Assembly: GCF_958295425.1 (NCBI RefSeq)
Contig: NC_081136.1
Span: 7,313,594-7,377,593 of the forward strand
Direction: 5' to 3'
Origin: Solea solea
Taxonomy: Eukaryota; Chordata; Actinopteri; Pleuronectiformes; Soleidae
Length of the DNA: 64,000 nt
This document shows positions 34,740 to 47,180 of this stretch, piece by piece. Within the stretch, counting starts at the first letter, position 1. Every line of letters begins with the position of its first letter. The notes under the pieces were generated by a model that did not search any database, had not been told where the DNA came from, and saw only the letters and a list, made by a program, of their open reading frames with translations. Both the position numbers and the translations under genes were made by a program.

Positions 34740-35204
34740 TTGTCAGAGGTCGTCTCGTGACCTCCGCCTTTGTTGTGGGGTCACGCGCGCACGTGCGGAG
34801 GGCAGCGGGAGATTCGGGGAACGTGCCGCGCGCCACGACAGCTTCCAGCTACCTACGCTATTAAAAACACATGTGACAAAAAACAGAGAGAAGAGAAAGA
34901 AGGAGAGAGTAAAAAGAACAGAATGATCTTCAAAGATCTGAAAACAAAAGTGTGTCATTATTCTGTTGCGACGGCCAAATTGCGACTTTGGGGGCTTCAA
35001 AACAAAGTGCAGCTTCTCGTGAGTGACGTCAAGACGAGGTGCCTCATTTCTGAAAGAAAATGTAATCACTTCCAGTATTGACATGGAACTTGATGGGGTT
35101 TTAATTAGTTGTGGTGCTTTTTGGAGGGTAAATAAGAAGCAGTGAATTCACTTTGTCAAGGTTTAGACAAAAAAAAAAACAACCTGTTGGTTAGTTGGTA
35201 ACAT

Positions 35205-35430
35205 TGAGGGCATGTGTTCCCAAGGGTCCTTGAAATTGCCCTAAATAGACATGGGTCATTGAAAGTGCTTGGATTTTGTGACCAAGATCCCAAGGACAAT
35301 CACTTATCCAGATGCAGAGCGTCCTGCAAAGTGGATAAGGTTGCCCTCCCGTCTTGAGCTGTTTCGGCACATTCGGTCCTTGAATTTGAGGGAACTGGTC
35401 CTGGAAAAAGTCCTTGAAATTTGACAGTGA
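35205..35430 (+). mobile_element. hAT-like element, internally shortened copy of 3347-3911
   Basis: Blocks CAAGATCCCAAGGACAATCA, CCAGATGCAGAGCGTCCTGC, CCTCCCGTCTTGAGCTGTTT and GGAACTGGTCCTGGAAAAAG align in order with 3705-3880. It lacks about 40 bp that in the first copy encode the middle of the BED-finger-like peptide, and its ends are eroded. Confidence 0.65.
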
Positions 35431-35632
35431 CGGTTGTCTTGCAGAGCAAAAAAAAAGCCGTTGTTTATGATATTTCAACTCACAGTGAATGGAAACCATG
35501 AACATGGATCCGTTTCGGAGGAGAGCAGAGTGATGATAACATCCGTACCGGCCTACGGGAATACGTCACCGCCGCAGAACTCTGTTGTGTTTGCTTCAGT
35601 GCGGATGAGCTTTTCCAGACATGCATTCACAT

Positions 35633-35987
35633 CACACACACACACACACACACACACACTGTTTATCGGATGTGTCGTCCATTTTCATTTCTCTTCTTTT
35701 CCCTCCAGCCTCTTGCAGAACTGCGCATTTGCCATGTGTGACTTTCTGGCAAATTGAGTTCATGTTAATACGCGGCGCCTCGCATTTCTTTCCAAGTGTG
35801 TGTGTGTGTGTTTGTATGCATGTATGTGCGTATGCACATGTGTATGTGCGTGTGTGTGTGCATGTGCGTGTCGTTGGCAGGTCCTATCCACTCATTATTT
35901 ATACAAGGCCCGCGTGCTAGTGGCGAGGCTGAGAGTCAATTTCATGCAAAGTTTCCATTCTGTTATTTTTCTAACCCACTTTTTTCC

Positions 35988-36021
<34 letters not shown>
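35633..36021 (+). repeat. cluster of microsatellites: (CA)n, (GT)n, (CT)n
   Basis: (CA) at 35633-35659, irregular (TG/TGCA) at 35797-35872 and a perfect (CT) run at 35989-36021. They produce spurious Cys/Val and Leu/Ser-rich ORFs. Confidence 0.9.
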
Positions 36022-36025
<4 letters not shown>

Positions 36026-36727
36026 CGTCGGCTATTCTGGGCTTTCGGTCACGATATTTACCCTGATAATGAGCGAGACACGCCCTCAAAGAAATTAGTT
36101 GAAGAAAATATAAGTGAAGGGGGGAAAAATGTGTGCAGAGAAAATCACAACTGTAAAGGGCAGCTGAGGTATTCCCGCTTTGTCGTGAAGTGTGTGTGTG
36201 GGCGAACGTGTTTGTTTATTTGCCGTGTGTTTACTGTGTGTGTGTGTGTGTGGTCATTTATGAAGTGGGATCCTTGAGTATATCGCTGCCTCCATGACTC
36301 TAACGAGAGGCTAAGTGGAAACCAGAGCTGAGCACGGACAAGGTCTCACACATGCAGGCATGCATGCACTGTGCTTTAACAGTTTTGGAGGAAAAAATAT
36401 TCAATTGCAATTATTCCAACTTTGCGATTTGCTTTGCAATAACCTTTTAAAGGTCCAGTGTGTGACACGCGTAAAATCAAAATAATCTGTGGATTTAAGT
36501 GGACTTCAATGTCTCTGAGATCTCAGAAATGATTAATCTCTAATGTTATGTTGCCACTAGTGTTGTAAAATAACAAATATTGCACTCTTTAATGGGTTGA
36601 TCCTGTATTGATTATTTAAATCGATGTGGAAATATTCTTGGCGGTGGTTTTCTCATGGTGATGTATTTAAGCCTCCAACCACTAGTTGGCAACGCCCTCG
36701 CTCTCTCTCACTCCTTCCACTCCTCTC
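36022..36727. other. intronic/intergenic sequence
   Basis: Contains (TG) runs near 36189 and 36233-36252 and a GCATGCATGC motif near 36357. No coding evidence. Confidence 0.5.
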
Positions 36728-37155
36728 ACTAAGGTCATTTTCACACCTAATAGTCCACTAGACATTTGGCGACTCGGTAACACTCAGCTGCTTTCCTTTC
36801 ACACTGAACTTTAGTGAACCCGAACCTTTTTAATAACGCGTTCCCCTCCTCGTCTGAGGCGGCGCTGCATCAATAATTACTGAAGGAGAAGACGAGACAA
36901 ACAATGAACAAGAAAACTCGCTAATCTCTTGGTTAATGCAGGGCAACTTTTGTTTCCGAGCAAAACATGGGCCCGTGTGTTTTGGTTGTGTTGTACCCAC
37001 AATGCCCTGTGTTGTAGTCCACTTCCTGCATTTAGTTCAGTTGAAGCAAAACCGAGACCTATGTTTAAAGGTGGACCAGAGTTCGCTTCTTTGGTGCACA
37101 TGAGAGTTTGGTTGCGCATTCGCACCTCCCCAAAAGAACCGGACTTTCCAAGCTA
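36728..37155. mobile_element. probable DNA transposon remnant (TTCACACCTAA family)
   Basis: The left end reads CATTTTCACACCTAATAGTCC and the right end CGCACCTCCCCAAAAGAACC, with GAACCCGAACC and GGACCAGAGTTCGCTTC inside. This is a composition I associate with a fish element whose ends read TTCACACCT. No ORF with transposase motifs is readable. Confidence 0.4.
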
Positions 37156-39292
37156 AGGAAGTAGCATTCTTTCTTTTCTATGCAAGTTTTTCTTGAATAC
37201 ATCTCAGTACATCAACTTGTCTTAAAGTATCCCAATACATCGCAGTCTACCGGACATCACCTGTGTATCAGGATGTGCATCGTATTGCCAGATATAATAC
37301 AGTTCTGTGTTGTTTATTATAGTGATGAGCGACACAGAAATTGCAAAGTTGCTTCACGCAGAATCAAAGGGAAAATCTGCCGAGTCAGGATGTAATTAGT
37401 TATTCCTGTTGACTAATGACGATAAAGAAGGAGTTGGCGTTTTAAATGGAGTTAGCAGTGAGCTCATCTGTTGCTCTGCTCTCTCCCCGCTGCAGATCCA
37501 GCCCTCATGTTGTTTACCGTGCCGCGTCGCATCCTTGTGATTATGTGGTGTGGTTGTTTTTTTTTTTTTCTCAAAAAGCTGCTGCATGGTCTTTATTACC
37601 CGCTGTGCCCTTCTCCTTCTGTCTTTTGCGTGTATTACTTCAGCAGACATGTGAAACTCATCACCATTTTCTCATTACCTCATCATCTTCTCTCTAATAC
37701 TCTTCTTCTTTTGCCTCTCATTAGGCCGTAAATCTGCGCCTGGATCGCGTGGATTTACTGCATAATTTGGGTCTTTGAAAATATGTGTTTCCCTTGGCGG
37801 TGTGTCTTCACCTCCGAGTCTTGCCAAGGAGGTAAATAACGAAATCATTTCAAATTTTGCGGCTTGTACTCGTAGCTGCTGGCCGATGGGATGGCGTCAC
37901 CGTAGATGGAAGTCACACAGCCAGACTGTGGCCTAATGAAGACTTCACTCGTCTTGTTATCGCAGCGCTCCCCCGCTGTTTCTGCAGAAGACCCTGCCTT
38001 TGTAGAACTCACTGACATTCGTACTCTGTAATGATTTCCTGGTGCATTTGGAAGTATTATTGAAACCATTTGCACAGTAGCAATTAAACCGAACATCAAA
38101 ATTAAGACGCTACGAGAGACCATGTGCGAAAGAGACACAAAAAAAAATCACATTCCTACATATTTTAACTGCAATTTTTTCCCCGGATTACGTTTGTTTT
38201 TGACAAAATAACCAACAGTGACTCACCTGGTGGGTGGAGGTGGAGGTGAAGGTGGTGGCACAACATCACATCATTCATGCTCATTTAAACGTGGGTTAAT
38301 ACAGACTTTTGACCAGTGAGAATATTCACTCGCTCATCTTCTACCGCCATCTCTTCTTAGTCTGCAATAGCATTGAACAACTTTGAATAAATATCTACGT
38401 CATTTGTTTAGACAGGAGTTGCGGTTGCCATACGATTCGCTATGCCAGAGGGAGTGGTCGTTATTCTCATTTTCATTCAAAAAACCCTATTTAAAAAATG
38501 ATTACTGTGTGATATTTGTGCAGATCTGTGAGAAACAAACACGTTCCCTTTCAGTCTGTAGGATAAGAAGTGTGTAGGTCAAGACAATAATTGCGATTTC
38601 GATAAAATTGTTCAGCCCTAGTCTGCCACGTATTCTGTTTCCGTTGCTTTCTTTCCACACGGCAGAATAATCCCACTATCCCCACAATCGCATATTTTAA
38701 TCAGGTTCATTCAGGTTAATTAATCCCAGTTATAGCAGGTCATTTTAGTGTGAAAACGGCTAAAAAATAAACAGACCACAGTTTCTGACATACACCAAAC
38801 TTCAGCATTTGAGAATGCACTTATTTGTGTGTGAGAGAGACAAGATTGCTTGTTTATTTTAATCTGAAATGTCTTCCATCCCCTGGTAATCTGGTAATTG
38901 ATGCAGCAGACTAACCAGAGTGCTATATGTGCTTTATTTAGTGTCATCTGACCGTGCCAGACAGGATATGGATTCCCTCCGCTGTCTTCCGAAACCTGCC
39001 CTAAAGGAGCAGGGATGTGAATGTCATCCTCCGTGCAGTTCCCCACAAACGTGTGCAGTTAACCCCAAATTACAGCGTCCGTTTAATGGCTGATGTTTTC
39101 TTTCCACTAAACACATCGTTTTCATTGTCAGACAGTTACATGTCATGGAAAATTGGTCGCATTTTCTTAGCTGGAATGTGCATGTGGACAAAGTCTTTTT
39201 AGACGTCATCTGGGGTTAAGGTGTCTTCATCTCCATTGGTTAATATTCCAATCTCGTACCATACATGAATTAAAAACAAATTGGGAACTTCA
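37156..39292. other. intronic/intergenic sequence
   Basis: No supported exon. A CT-rich tract ending CCCCGCTGCAG at 37495 resembles an acceptor, but no donor or conserved peptide follows. A fragment ending GTTCAGCCCTAG near 38620 is a likely hAT-element end. Confidence 0.45.
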
Positions 39293-40138
39293 GTGACTAC
39301 ATTTACAGTCACTACTTCATTTTATTTGTATACATGCGAGGAAAAATTCGGTTTACTGACCGTGTGCATCTGACTCCGCCTCCACAGGTGGGGCTGTATC
39401 GCTCTATAAGCTAGTGCTTTTTATTTTTCATTAAAAATTCACATCTTCTCCGCAATAAAATCAGTATCTTTATGACAGTTCTACGTAGTGATTTTTCCTG
39501 CTACAAGCAGTACAATGACAGAACATGATTTGAACATAAACATGGGGTGGTATTGTTTTGTTTTCTTGTTTTTTCTTTTCCCGATTAAAAAGAAAGAAGA
39601 AAAATGTGTATGGGGTTTGGTATTACAGACAAGCAAATAAAACTAAAAGGGTATGGGCAAAGTCTAGAGTGGATTGACACTTTGGGGAATTTTTTTTTAA
39701 TCTAGTGCTTTTTAATGAGTTTCCTGTTGACCTTTACATCACAGACAAATGAGCAACATACCTGCGAGTGGGTCTTCTCTACAGCTTGCACTTAAGCCGA
39801 TACAACCATATTGTGTTGTTTGTTCTTTTCCGGCAACGGTACTGCAGTCGTGTCCTTTTACTTTCAGGTCAAAGACCAGGGAGAGCATAAGTCCATCTCC
39901 AGTCTGTTTAAGTGTATACACTACCAGTCAAAAGTTTGGACACACTTCTTCATTCAAGTAAATGGAAAGGTGTGTCTGAATTTTGACTGGGAGTGTACAT
40001 GCAGGAGTAATCAGACTTCGAATCGAATTACCTAGGTGTGTTAGTCCGACTAAGAATAGTTAGATTATAGTCAGACTAACATGTTAACTTGACTCTATTG
40101 TCTTAGTCAGACTAAAATTGGACTTTTAACACGACACT
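39293..40138 (+). mobile_element. interspersed DNA element, copy B, carrying a nested MITE
   Basis: Shares with copy A (27367-27845) the blocks GACTCCGCCTC, GGCTGTATCGCTCTATAAGC, TACATGCAGGAGTAATCAGA and the terminal TTAGTC.GACTAA motifs up to GACTTTTAACACGACAC. It is longer than copy A because of extra sequence between 39420 and 39990, part of which is the TA-flanked MITE at 39919-39995. Confidence 0.65.
39919..39995. mobile_element. 77-bp Tc1/mariner-type MITE inserted in copy B
   Basis: Left end CACTACCAGTCAAAAGTTTG and right end (reverse complement) CACTCCCAGTCAAAATTCAG form near-perfect inverted repeats, each also containing GACACACC/GACACACTT. TA dinucleotides flank both sides (39917-39918 and 39996-39997). 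The CACTACC(A/G)GTCAAAAGTTT terminus is typical of Tc1-like MITEs in fish and frogs. Removing the element plus one TA recreates the site seen in copy A. Confidence 0.85.
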
Positions 40139-41304
40139 GAGAAAATTCAAATGTAATGCACATAATGGCTTTGGATGACTTATTCTGTTTTCGTGGCGTG
40201 CACATATATTTGTTACTACGTCTTGGTTTTATCTGAGTGACACTGAAAATTTATTTTTCATAGTTCATAGTTGGCACTGCTTGGCGACAGGGAGCGTTCG
40301 AGTAACGACCGCCGCATGTCTCTCTGTTTACGTAACGTTTAGCGTTTAATGCTGCAGTTTGTACAGCGATACAGGAAATAAGTAACTGACAGGTGAACAG
40401 AAAGTAAAGCTACAACAAAAGTAACACAGCTGGAAAACCAGCACTTCAAAGTAAAAGCACCTGCAGTCCCATGTTTATATAGGATTTTAACATCCCTTTT
40501 AACAGTTTTAAAGCGGCTAAGTTTAATCATATTGTTTAATTATGTTAACTTCAAGGCAGGGAGAGAAACTTTCTTACCAGACAGACAGCTTGTTGTTGTC
40601 TTTGGACAGGCCTCTTGCACAGGCACCTCATTCGGAGGTTGCGTGTTTTGGGACACTGCTGTTGTCTGTCATCAATCAGCCAAACTTCTGAAAAACGTCT
40701 ACCAGAGGAATGCATGTCAGAGCCTCGTGTGAGAGGAAAGACGTGTTTTGCGTTACTCGAATAGCTCTAGCTCTCAGTTCCTCCATATTAGCTGTTTTTC
40801 TTCTGTAATGTAGAATCAAGGGAGACTTAAGTGAACTTTTGGTAATAAGATGAAGCAGTGGAGTCTAAGCTGTTGATCAGAGTTAGTTTCATATAGCTCA
40901 ACATGGTTGGGTTTCCTAACGTGAATCATGTGGACCTCTGGTTTGTCCTTACATGGTCCCCGGCTCTTATGTGGGTTCTCTCTCCCTTCCCTCTTTGATG
41001 TGTTCGTAGGGTGCGGTAGCTGTGTAGTTATTTACATGACTTATATTACATTGGATGGAAAAGTGTTTGAGATTAGATTTCAGCTTCACACTGGTGTTTG
41101 TAATTTCAGGGATTCTTGGAAGAGATAAAAAAAAGAAAAAGAGTTTCAGTCGCATTTGCAAAAACAGAAAAATGCTAATTGGATGGATGGAGGAGGTTGA
41201 AGATTGTATCTGCACTGACTCACAGGACAGGTCACCTAGCCCCGAAAGGGAATTAAACAAAACCTGAAAAGTTTGTCCCAAGGTTGACGATGAAGCAGAG
41301 AGGC
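40139..41304. other. intronic/intergenic sequence
   Basis: No exon supported and no repeat family recognised. Confidence 0.4.
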
Positions 41305-41582
41305 TAGGGATGCACGATATTATCGGCAGTATCGGCTTTACAATGTAGTATTGGTATTCAGCAAACACGCCAAAATCCCCAAAATGACAATGAAACAGTA
41401 GGTGCTGTTTCATTGTCATTCTATGCTTGCATAGAGTATTATGTTTATTTATTTTCGGAACTACGGAAACTTATATCTACCTCCGCTGTGACGTGTGTAT
41501 GCAATATCGGTATTGGAATTGGTTATCGCCCAATTAATCCTGATATAATCGGCAAAAAGTCCAATATGGTGCGTCCTTCCAT
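41305..41582. mobile_element. TAGGGATGCACGATAT hAT-type MITE with central hairpin
   Basis: Starts TAGGGATGCACGATATTATC and ends AATATGGTGCGTCCTTCCA, diverged inverted termini of the hAT-type TAGGGATGCAC family. Inside is a perfect 16-bp inverted repeat, AATGACAATGAAACAG at 41383-41398 and its complement at 41405-41420, with a 6-nt loop. No target duplication could be recognised. Confidence 0.6.
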
Positions 41583-42396
41583 CCTCGACAAACGAAAAGC
41601 CCTGTCTTGATGTGACTATCCACTTTATGGGTAGCAATAAATTAGGTTAAATTATATAATATGTTCAACAAAATATTACTGTTATTCTTTGGAAAAACCT
41701 CATAATATGACACGTATCACAATACAGAGGCAAACATACGATACATATTGCGATACACGGCCATTTTGACCATAACAGCTACATTATTAACATTTAACAC
41801 CAAGGGCAATCGATGTTATTGATATATGCGCTGCACCGTGTCAATTGACCTCTGCTGCCACACAGTGGCTTTATTCCACACTGCACGTTAGGTGAAGTTT
41901 ATGTCTCAAGACTACCATCACGTCATTTGTTGCCACATTGATTCACCTCATGATATTCTACTATTATGTCCTTTGTTCTTTGATACCAGTGAAATTAAAA
42001 TGTAAGAAATCAGCCCAAGGCTGAAATGTAATGATGTTAATCACGTCTAACGAATAGAAACACTACCTTATTACACAAGACAGTAAAGAATGAGGCATGA
42101 AATGCCACCACTGGTTGCGAGATTAACATCTTAATGCTATTAGAATGTGATTTATATGATAAAAAGTTAACGCTGAGCTTGATTAATGGTGTATAAAATA
42201 TTCACTTGCATGTACAAAGTCTTGAGACTGGTTTCCAGGCCCGGAAACAGAGCTGGGATTTGGCTGAATGCTGGTTGGCTGTTTGGAGTCCCGCTCTGAC
42301 CACTTAGCAGCCAATGGTGTGTGGCGTAGGCTCACTTTCCTACCTACATGCCAAGCAGAGCAGTTGGCCAGCATGGCGGCTGACTGAGGTGTACAC

Positions 42397-42427
<31 letters not shown>

Positions 42428-43628
42428 TTCTGTGTCTGTGTGAGCTTCAAATGCAGTATCAAAGTCCACACACTTACACACACACAAAGAGAGAGATGAC
42501 TTCACCAAACGTCTGTACTATAAATACCATGAGACAGTGAGCTGGAAGCAGGATGATGAAACATCCTCTGCTCTCCAGGCTCTCGCTGTCCCACCTCCTT
42601 CACCCTTCGTCTTCCTCCTGGATTCAGTGGAAAGAGATGAAGTCATTCCCCTTCCATCCCCGGGATCACCTACCACATTGCAGAGCATATGGCTTTTATA
42701 TTGCACTGATGTGACTCCTCGTGCATGGCAAACACCACTGCCTCCTCCCTGTAATATTCAAAGAATAGTCAGTGGGAAAAATCACTGTTATTTATAAAAA
42801 GAAAGCTGATAAGATTTGAAAACAAGTGGTTTTGTCGCAAGAACAAATACTCTGCAAAGGCCCCAGGAGGTTTCCATCAGGAGGAACGTGCCACTAATCC
42901 TGGAACTTCAAATGCAACAACGGAAAGCGTGCCGCAAATGGAAAATGTGATGCCGGAAAACCAAAGCAAACACGCGAGCGGCATAATGTTTTGCATCCGT
43001 TTTGACCTACGCCTCAAGCTTTAGGTACAAAACTCTGATTTGCTAACCGTCGGGCCAACAACAACCACTGATTCAACGTAAATGTGCAAAGACAGCTGTT
43101 CCACAACAGACTTTTTTTGTGAAAGAGGAAAGAAGGCATCCAAATGACCGGAGGCATACAGCGTTTCAGTTCATTAGACCAAATTAGAGGAAACGAGAAG
43201 ATGAACCGTTTAAGCTCCGTTTCCACCAAACAGTGCAGTCATCATCCCAGTTTTTGGCATCCTTCTGCCAGGTTACCAAGCAAAGTAGTCTGGCCACATT
43301 ATGGCGGAGCTTACTCAATTTATAGTTTGTTGTTATTTACAAGGTGGTAAAAGTTTACTTTCTTGGACGAAAAATCACGGAAAGGTAGATTTTTAAAAAG
43401 GCCTTCTTTTTCCTTGTGAAATTTAGTGACAATGTGTGTCACACTGGTATGACGTTTGCGCTTTAAACGTAGATGACACTTATTACGTAGCTTCATAATT
43501 TATCCAGCCAATCAGCTGTATCATTCCAAACCATATTGGGCAGACCATTATATTTGCAAAAGATCAAAAATCGGCCCAAAATTATAGACGTACAACCCTG
43601 ACTCTGTATTTTTGTTTGATATATATCT
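41583..43628. other. intronic/intergenic sequence
   Basis: Degenerate CACAATACGATA-type repeat sequence lies at about 41690-41765. A GT/GA microsatellite region is at 42399-42428, with CA/GA runs at 42472-42495. No exon supported. Confidence 0.5.
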
Positions 43629-44006
43629 TAGGGATGAGCCGATACGATACTCAGTATTGGCGGTATTCGATACTGGTTAAAATCAGATATCGGATATTGC
43701 ACCAATTCACTCCAAAAATCCTACGTATTGCTTGCTTCACTATGCACAGACTGTAGAAATGTAAATACAAATAGCATTTTAGCTGAGTCATGTTGTGGAC
43801 TGTTTATTTCTGCTTCATGGGAGAAGAATATTGGTTTCACAGTTGGAGAATTATGTCCTTGAAATTGCACAAATTAGTTGATAAAGGTAAAAAATGGTTT
43901 GAAAGGTCTAAAATGATTGTATTGGACAGATATCGGTATCGGCAGATACTCTAATTTGAGGTATTGGTATTGGACACAAAAAAGTGGTTTATCACCATTC
44001 CCAATA
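43629..44006. mobile_element. TAGGGATG hAT-type MITE, sister copy of 29214-29567
   Basis: Starts TAGGGATGAGCCGATACGAT. It shares with the other copy CTCCAAAAATCCTAC-like, ATTTTAGCTGAGTCATG, TTGGAGAATTATGTC and GGACACAAAAAAGTGG blocks in the same order, ending near CACCATTCCCAATA. The flanking octamers do not match, so the target duplication has decayed or the ends are not exact. Confidence 0.7.
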
Positions 44007-45405
44007 AAATCCACACCCTCCCCCCGATCCTTCATCCATCATCCTTCACTTTTTTTAAGAAATCAAAGTGTGTGTAAGTCGTCAAAGGACATTTTATTGT
44101 GTGTGTATTTGGGTGAGCGCCATTACAAATGTATGAGCAAGTGGACAAACGGCCACTCATAAAGACATCAGTGGTGGAAGATGCTGACTCATACTGAACC
44201 ATCGAGGACAAAGAATGCCATTGTATATTATTGCGTCACATGAAATATCACTACATACCCGTTATTTAAAAGTAAATTATATTTTATTAGTGATTTTGTT
44301 TTTCAATTGACTGTAAAAATATAGTCATACATTTGCGGCACATACTACAATTTTCTTACACTGTTTTTTACAGTGTAGTATAGAGGTGTGTTTTTTGATG
44401 TACTTTGTAGTTACATCTACAACATGCAAACTTGTTTAACCGCTAATTTACTCACCTTGTAACGGCACAACTTTAACTTTAAGAGGAAGATGTAAAGGTA
44501 AATGGCTGTTCCTTCACACCTTTTCCTGTTGTTAACTCAGCGTTGGAAACATCAGGATCAACTTTGACTGTTTTTAACAAAATAAGAAACATTTTGCATT
44601 CTGTGACTCTGTGCTGCCAAGCAGCTGTTGTGAGGAGCCAGAACAGCTGATCACACACCCAGGACAAAATAGCCTGTTTTGAAATTATAATTAGGTTTGG
44701 GTCGCGGTCCATTTGTAGTCTTTCAGACCAAAGCTCCGCTGTAGCTCACAGTCAGAGGCAGAGCAGTCAATGATTCTCTGTGATGTATGAAGCCTGAACA
44801 GCTGTGCCGCTCTCTCTCTTACTTCTTCAGGTGCTGGAGGAGTAGATGAAATTGATGCTTTGTACTCCCAATGTGATTATTTGTTAACATTAGAGGTACC
44901 AATTTCAGTACCCATTTCCACTCCTCGACCTGGCTGTAATCAGCCTTCTCAAATGCTCTTCCCTGTTCACAAGTATAAATCTGGCCCCAGTGTCCATGTG
45001 GAAGTTTTTCCACTTGTTTGCACATGTGCAGCTGCCAGTTTCCTCTGTGTCAGGGCTGCCATTATGTTTACAGCATATTACGCCAGAGTCTACTGAGATA
45101 ATGATCAGTATATTTGCTTTGAGTCCGCTTCAGAAAAAGAAAGAAAGCGAAAAAAACAACAACCGTATGTTTGCCAACAAACTCACATCTGGTCGTGATG
45201 GTGGTTGCAAACAATGGTAGACCTGACACTGGCGAGCCCAGACACGATCCAATCCTGTCTTTGCCTTTTGGTTCCTCTGTTTTTCCTCTGCTGGCTCCGT
45301 TTTAGTTTCAACAGTTGCACATTTAGTTTCAAAATATGACATAATAATGAAACATGTTTATGTAAACTTGATATCACCTGCAAATGAATGGGCTCGCTGA
45401 TTGGC
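44007..45405. other. intronic/intergenic sequence
   Basis: No supported exon. An acceptor-like tract at 44811-44837 (CTCTCTCTTACTTCTTCAG) is followed after five codons by an in-frame stop and has no donor. Confidence 0.45.
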
Positions 45406-45915
45406 GTTGGGAATCACAGGATACCTCACGATACGATAGGCGATACATGGTCTATGATACCAATAATATCACAATACAATGATTCTGTGATAATCAATTG
45501 CAAGACATTCATATAGCGATACATCACGATATCTGTCTAACTGAAGAAAACAAAACGTCCATGAAAAGTAAAAAGTGCAGGATTTCTCTTTTGATTCACA
45601 ACATAGAGAACAAAGTGCATAAATTCAATGAATTAAACGTGGGTGGAGCGTCTGTTAACGTAGCTTTCTCCACCATTATCCCACTGTAAACTCCCTCTTC
45701 TTCGGCTCAAGTTTCCCTCATTTATTTGAGCAGCGCCACCAAGAGGAGACATCAGGTAGTGATGTCTGGCAAGTGATACGGGCAGGAACTGTTTGCTTTA
45801 GAGCGCCTTCATTTATTAATTAAAATATCAATATCTGTCCTGGCGTATCGATTATCACGTTGCACGAGGACGGACGCCGATATGTCACCAAATCAAAATT
45901 TTTACCCACCCCTAA
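45406..45915 (+). repeat. GGGAATCAC..CGATACGATA repeat element
   Basis: Starts TTGGGAATCACAGGATACCT and CACGATACGATAGGCGATAC. It contains GCGATACATCACGATATCTG and ends GATATGTCACCAAATC...TTTACCCACCCCTA. It resembles the left and right ends of the element at 33067-33295 but is longer and diverged. No ORF. Confidence 0.55.
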
Positions 45916-46599
45916 TTCTGATGATCATATAATTAAGATTGCATCTGTCAAATTTGCAACACAATACCTTATGGCAATTTAATACGATTGCCATAATTAA
46001 TGTCTAATATGGGTTGTTTTGTACCCTGGCGTGCGAAATATTAGCAGAACACTGTGGTTTACCAAACTTTACCAAATCTAAAGGCTCTCACCTTTTAGCC
46101 ATAATCTGGGTATCCATTAGAACTTGGGTAGGGAAAGTTCAAACTTGAACCTTAAAAACGCATTTGTGCTCAACATATACAGCCTAGAAGCACATTTTGC
46201 AGCTAGCTGGCTAGCTAGCTACGAGCTACACTGTGCTTCTAAAAGGTAGTGTGTAAGAATAGTAAAGCAAAGTAATGAACAAATCTGTCGACAAAGCATG
46301 TCAAGCATGCTTTTTTGGAAAAAAGTGAAATTATAGTGTGTGAGGGTGGCCAGAGTGTCATTTAAATGTCTTCTACACTATGAGAACAGCCTACATGACC
46401 GAAACCCAAGATCGAATACACACACACACACACACACACACACACCTTTACAGCTCCGAAGAGGAAAGCTCCCTCTTCCGCCTGAACCTGAGACACCTCC
46501 ATCATCTCCTTTTACCGTCTGTTTTCACCATTAGCTCAGGTGAAACACACTATAGCTATAAAATGATTTGTTACAGCAGGTCAGTGACCGACTAAGCTG
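45916..46599. other. intronic/intergenic sequence with (AC)n
   Basis: An AGCTAGC-rich patch at 46200-46230 and a perfect (AC) microsatellite at 46418-46445. No exon. Confidence 0.6.
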
Positions 46600-47180
46600 G
46601 ACTCTGAGGGGTGACTTCAGCCTGGAGAGTTCTTTGTCTGTCAGGTGCTGAAAGATAAATATTTTGAGGGAGGTAGCTGAGGGTCAGAGGTTATTTGAAT
46701 GGGTACGTAGGAGATGAAGTTTGCTCTGGGGCCTGTTTTGAGGAGAAAGTGGAGGTTAAGACTTGTTTTTCAAGGATTTTGAAGGCATGTTAGTTAGAGG
46801 TCCGGGGCATTTTGTAGTTATAAGGGTTTTTGCTCTGCGAAAGTTTGGAATTTGAGGGAATATTTTGAGGCTTGGTGCAGTTTATGGCAGAATTAAAAGG
46901 GTCTTTTGCTGATAAATGAGGTGTAGGGACGTTTAAGGTGAGCGAGAGCTAAGTATTTCATGCTATTTTGAATGGGTTTAGGGTTACAAAAGTAGGACTT
47001 CTGACAGCAATAAAGCCACTGCGAGTATTTACCAAAGTTTGAGATGTGACGCTACTTTGAAACAGGAGTGCAAGGGGAAAGGTTGTTGCTGAGCCTTGTG
47101 TCTTTGTGTTTTTAAAGCAAGTTACACAGAGGTTAAGAGTAATTTTTGAGGGCCATTAGGAGGCGAATGGATACTTTCTC
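46600..47180. other. C-poor, G/T/A-rich block
   Basis: For almost 600 bp the + strand contains very few C residues, with repeated TTTGAGG/GTTTGAG/GGGTTT motifs. The asymmetry is clear by eye against both flanks. No coding frame or known repeat was recognised. Confidence 0.5.

Noticed and set aside
41107..41267. Possible exon GILGRDKKKKKSFSRICK after TTTCAG
   Set aside because: The acceptor tract is weak, there is no good donor, and the Lys run comes from an A-rich stretch.
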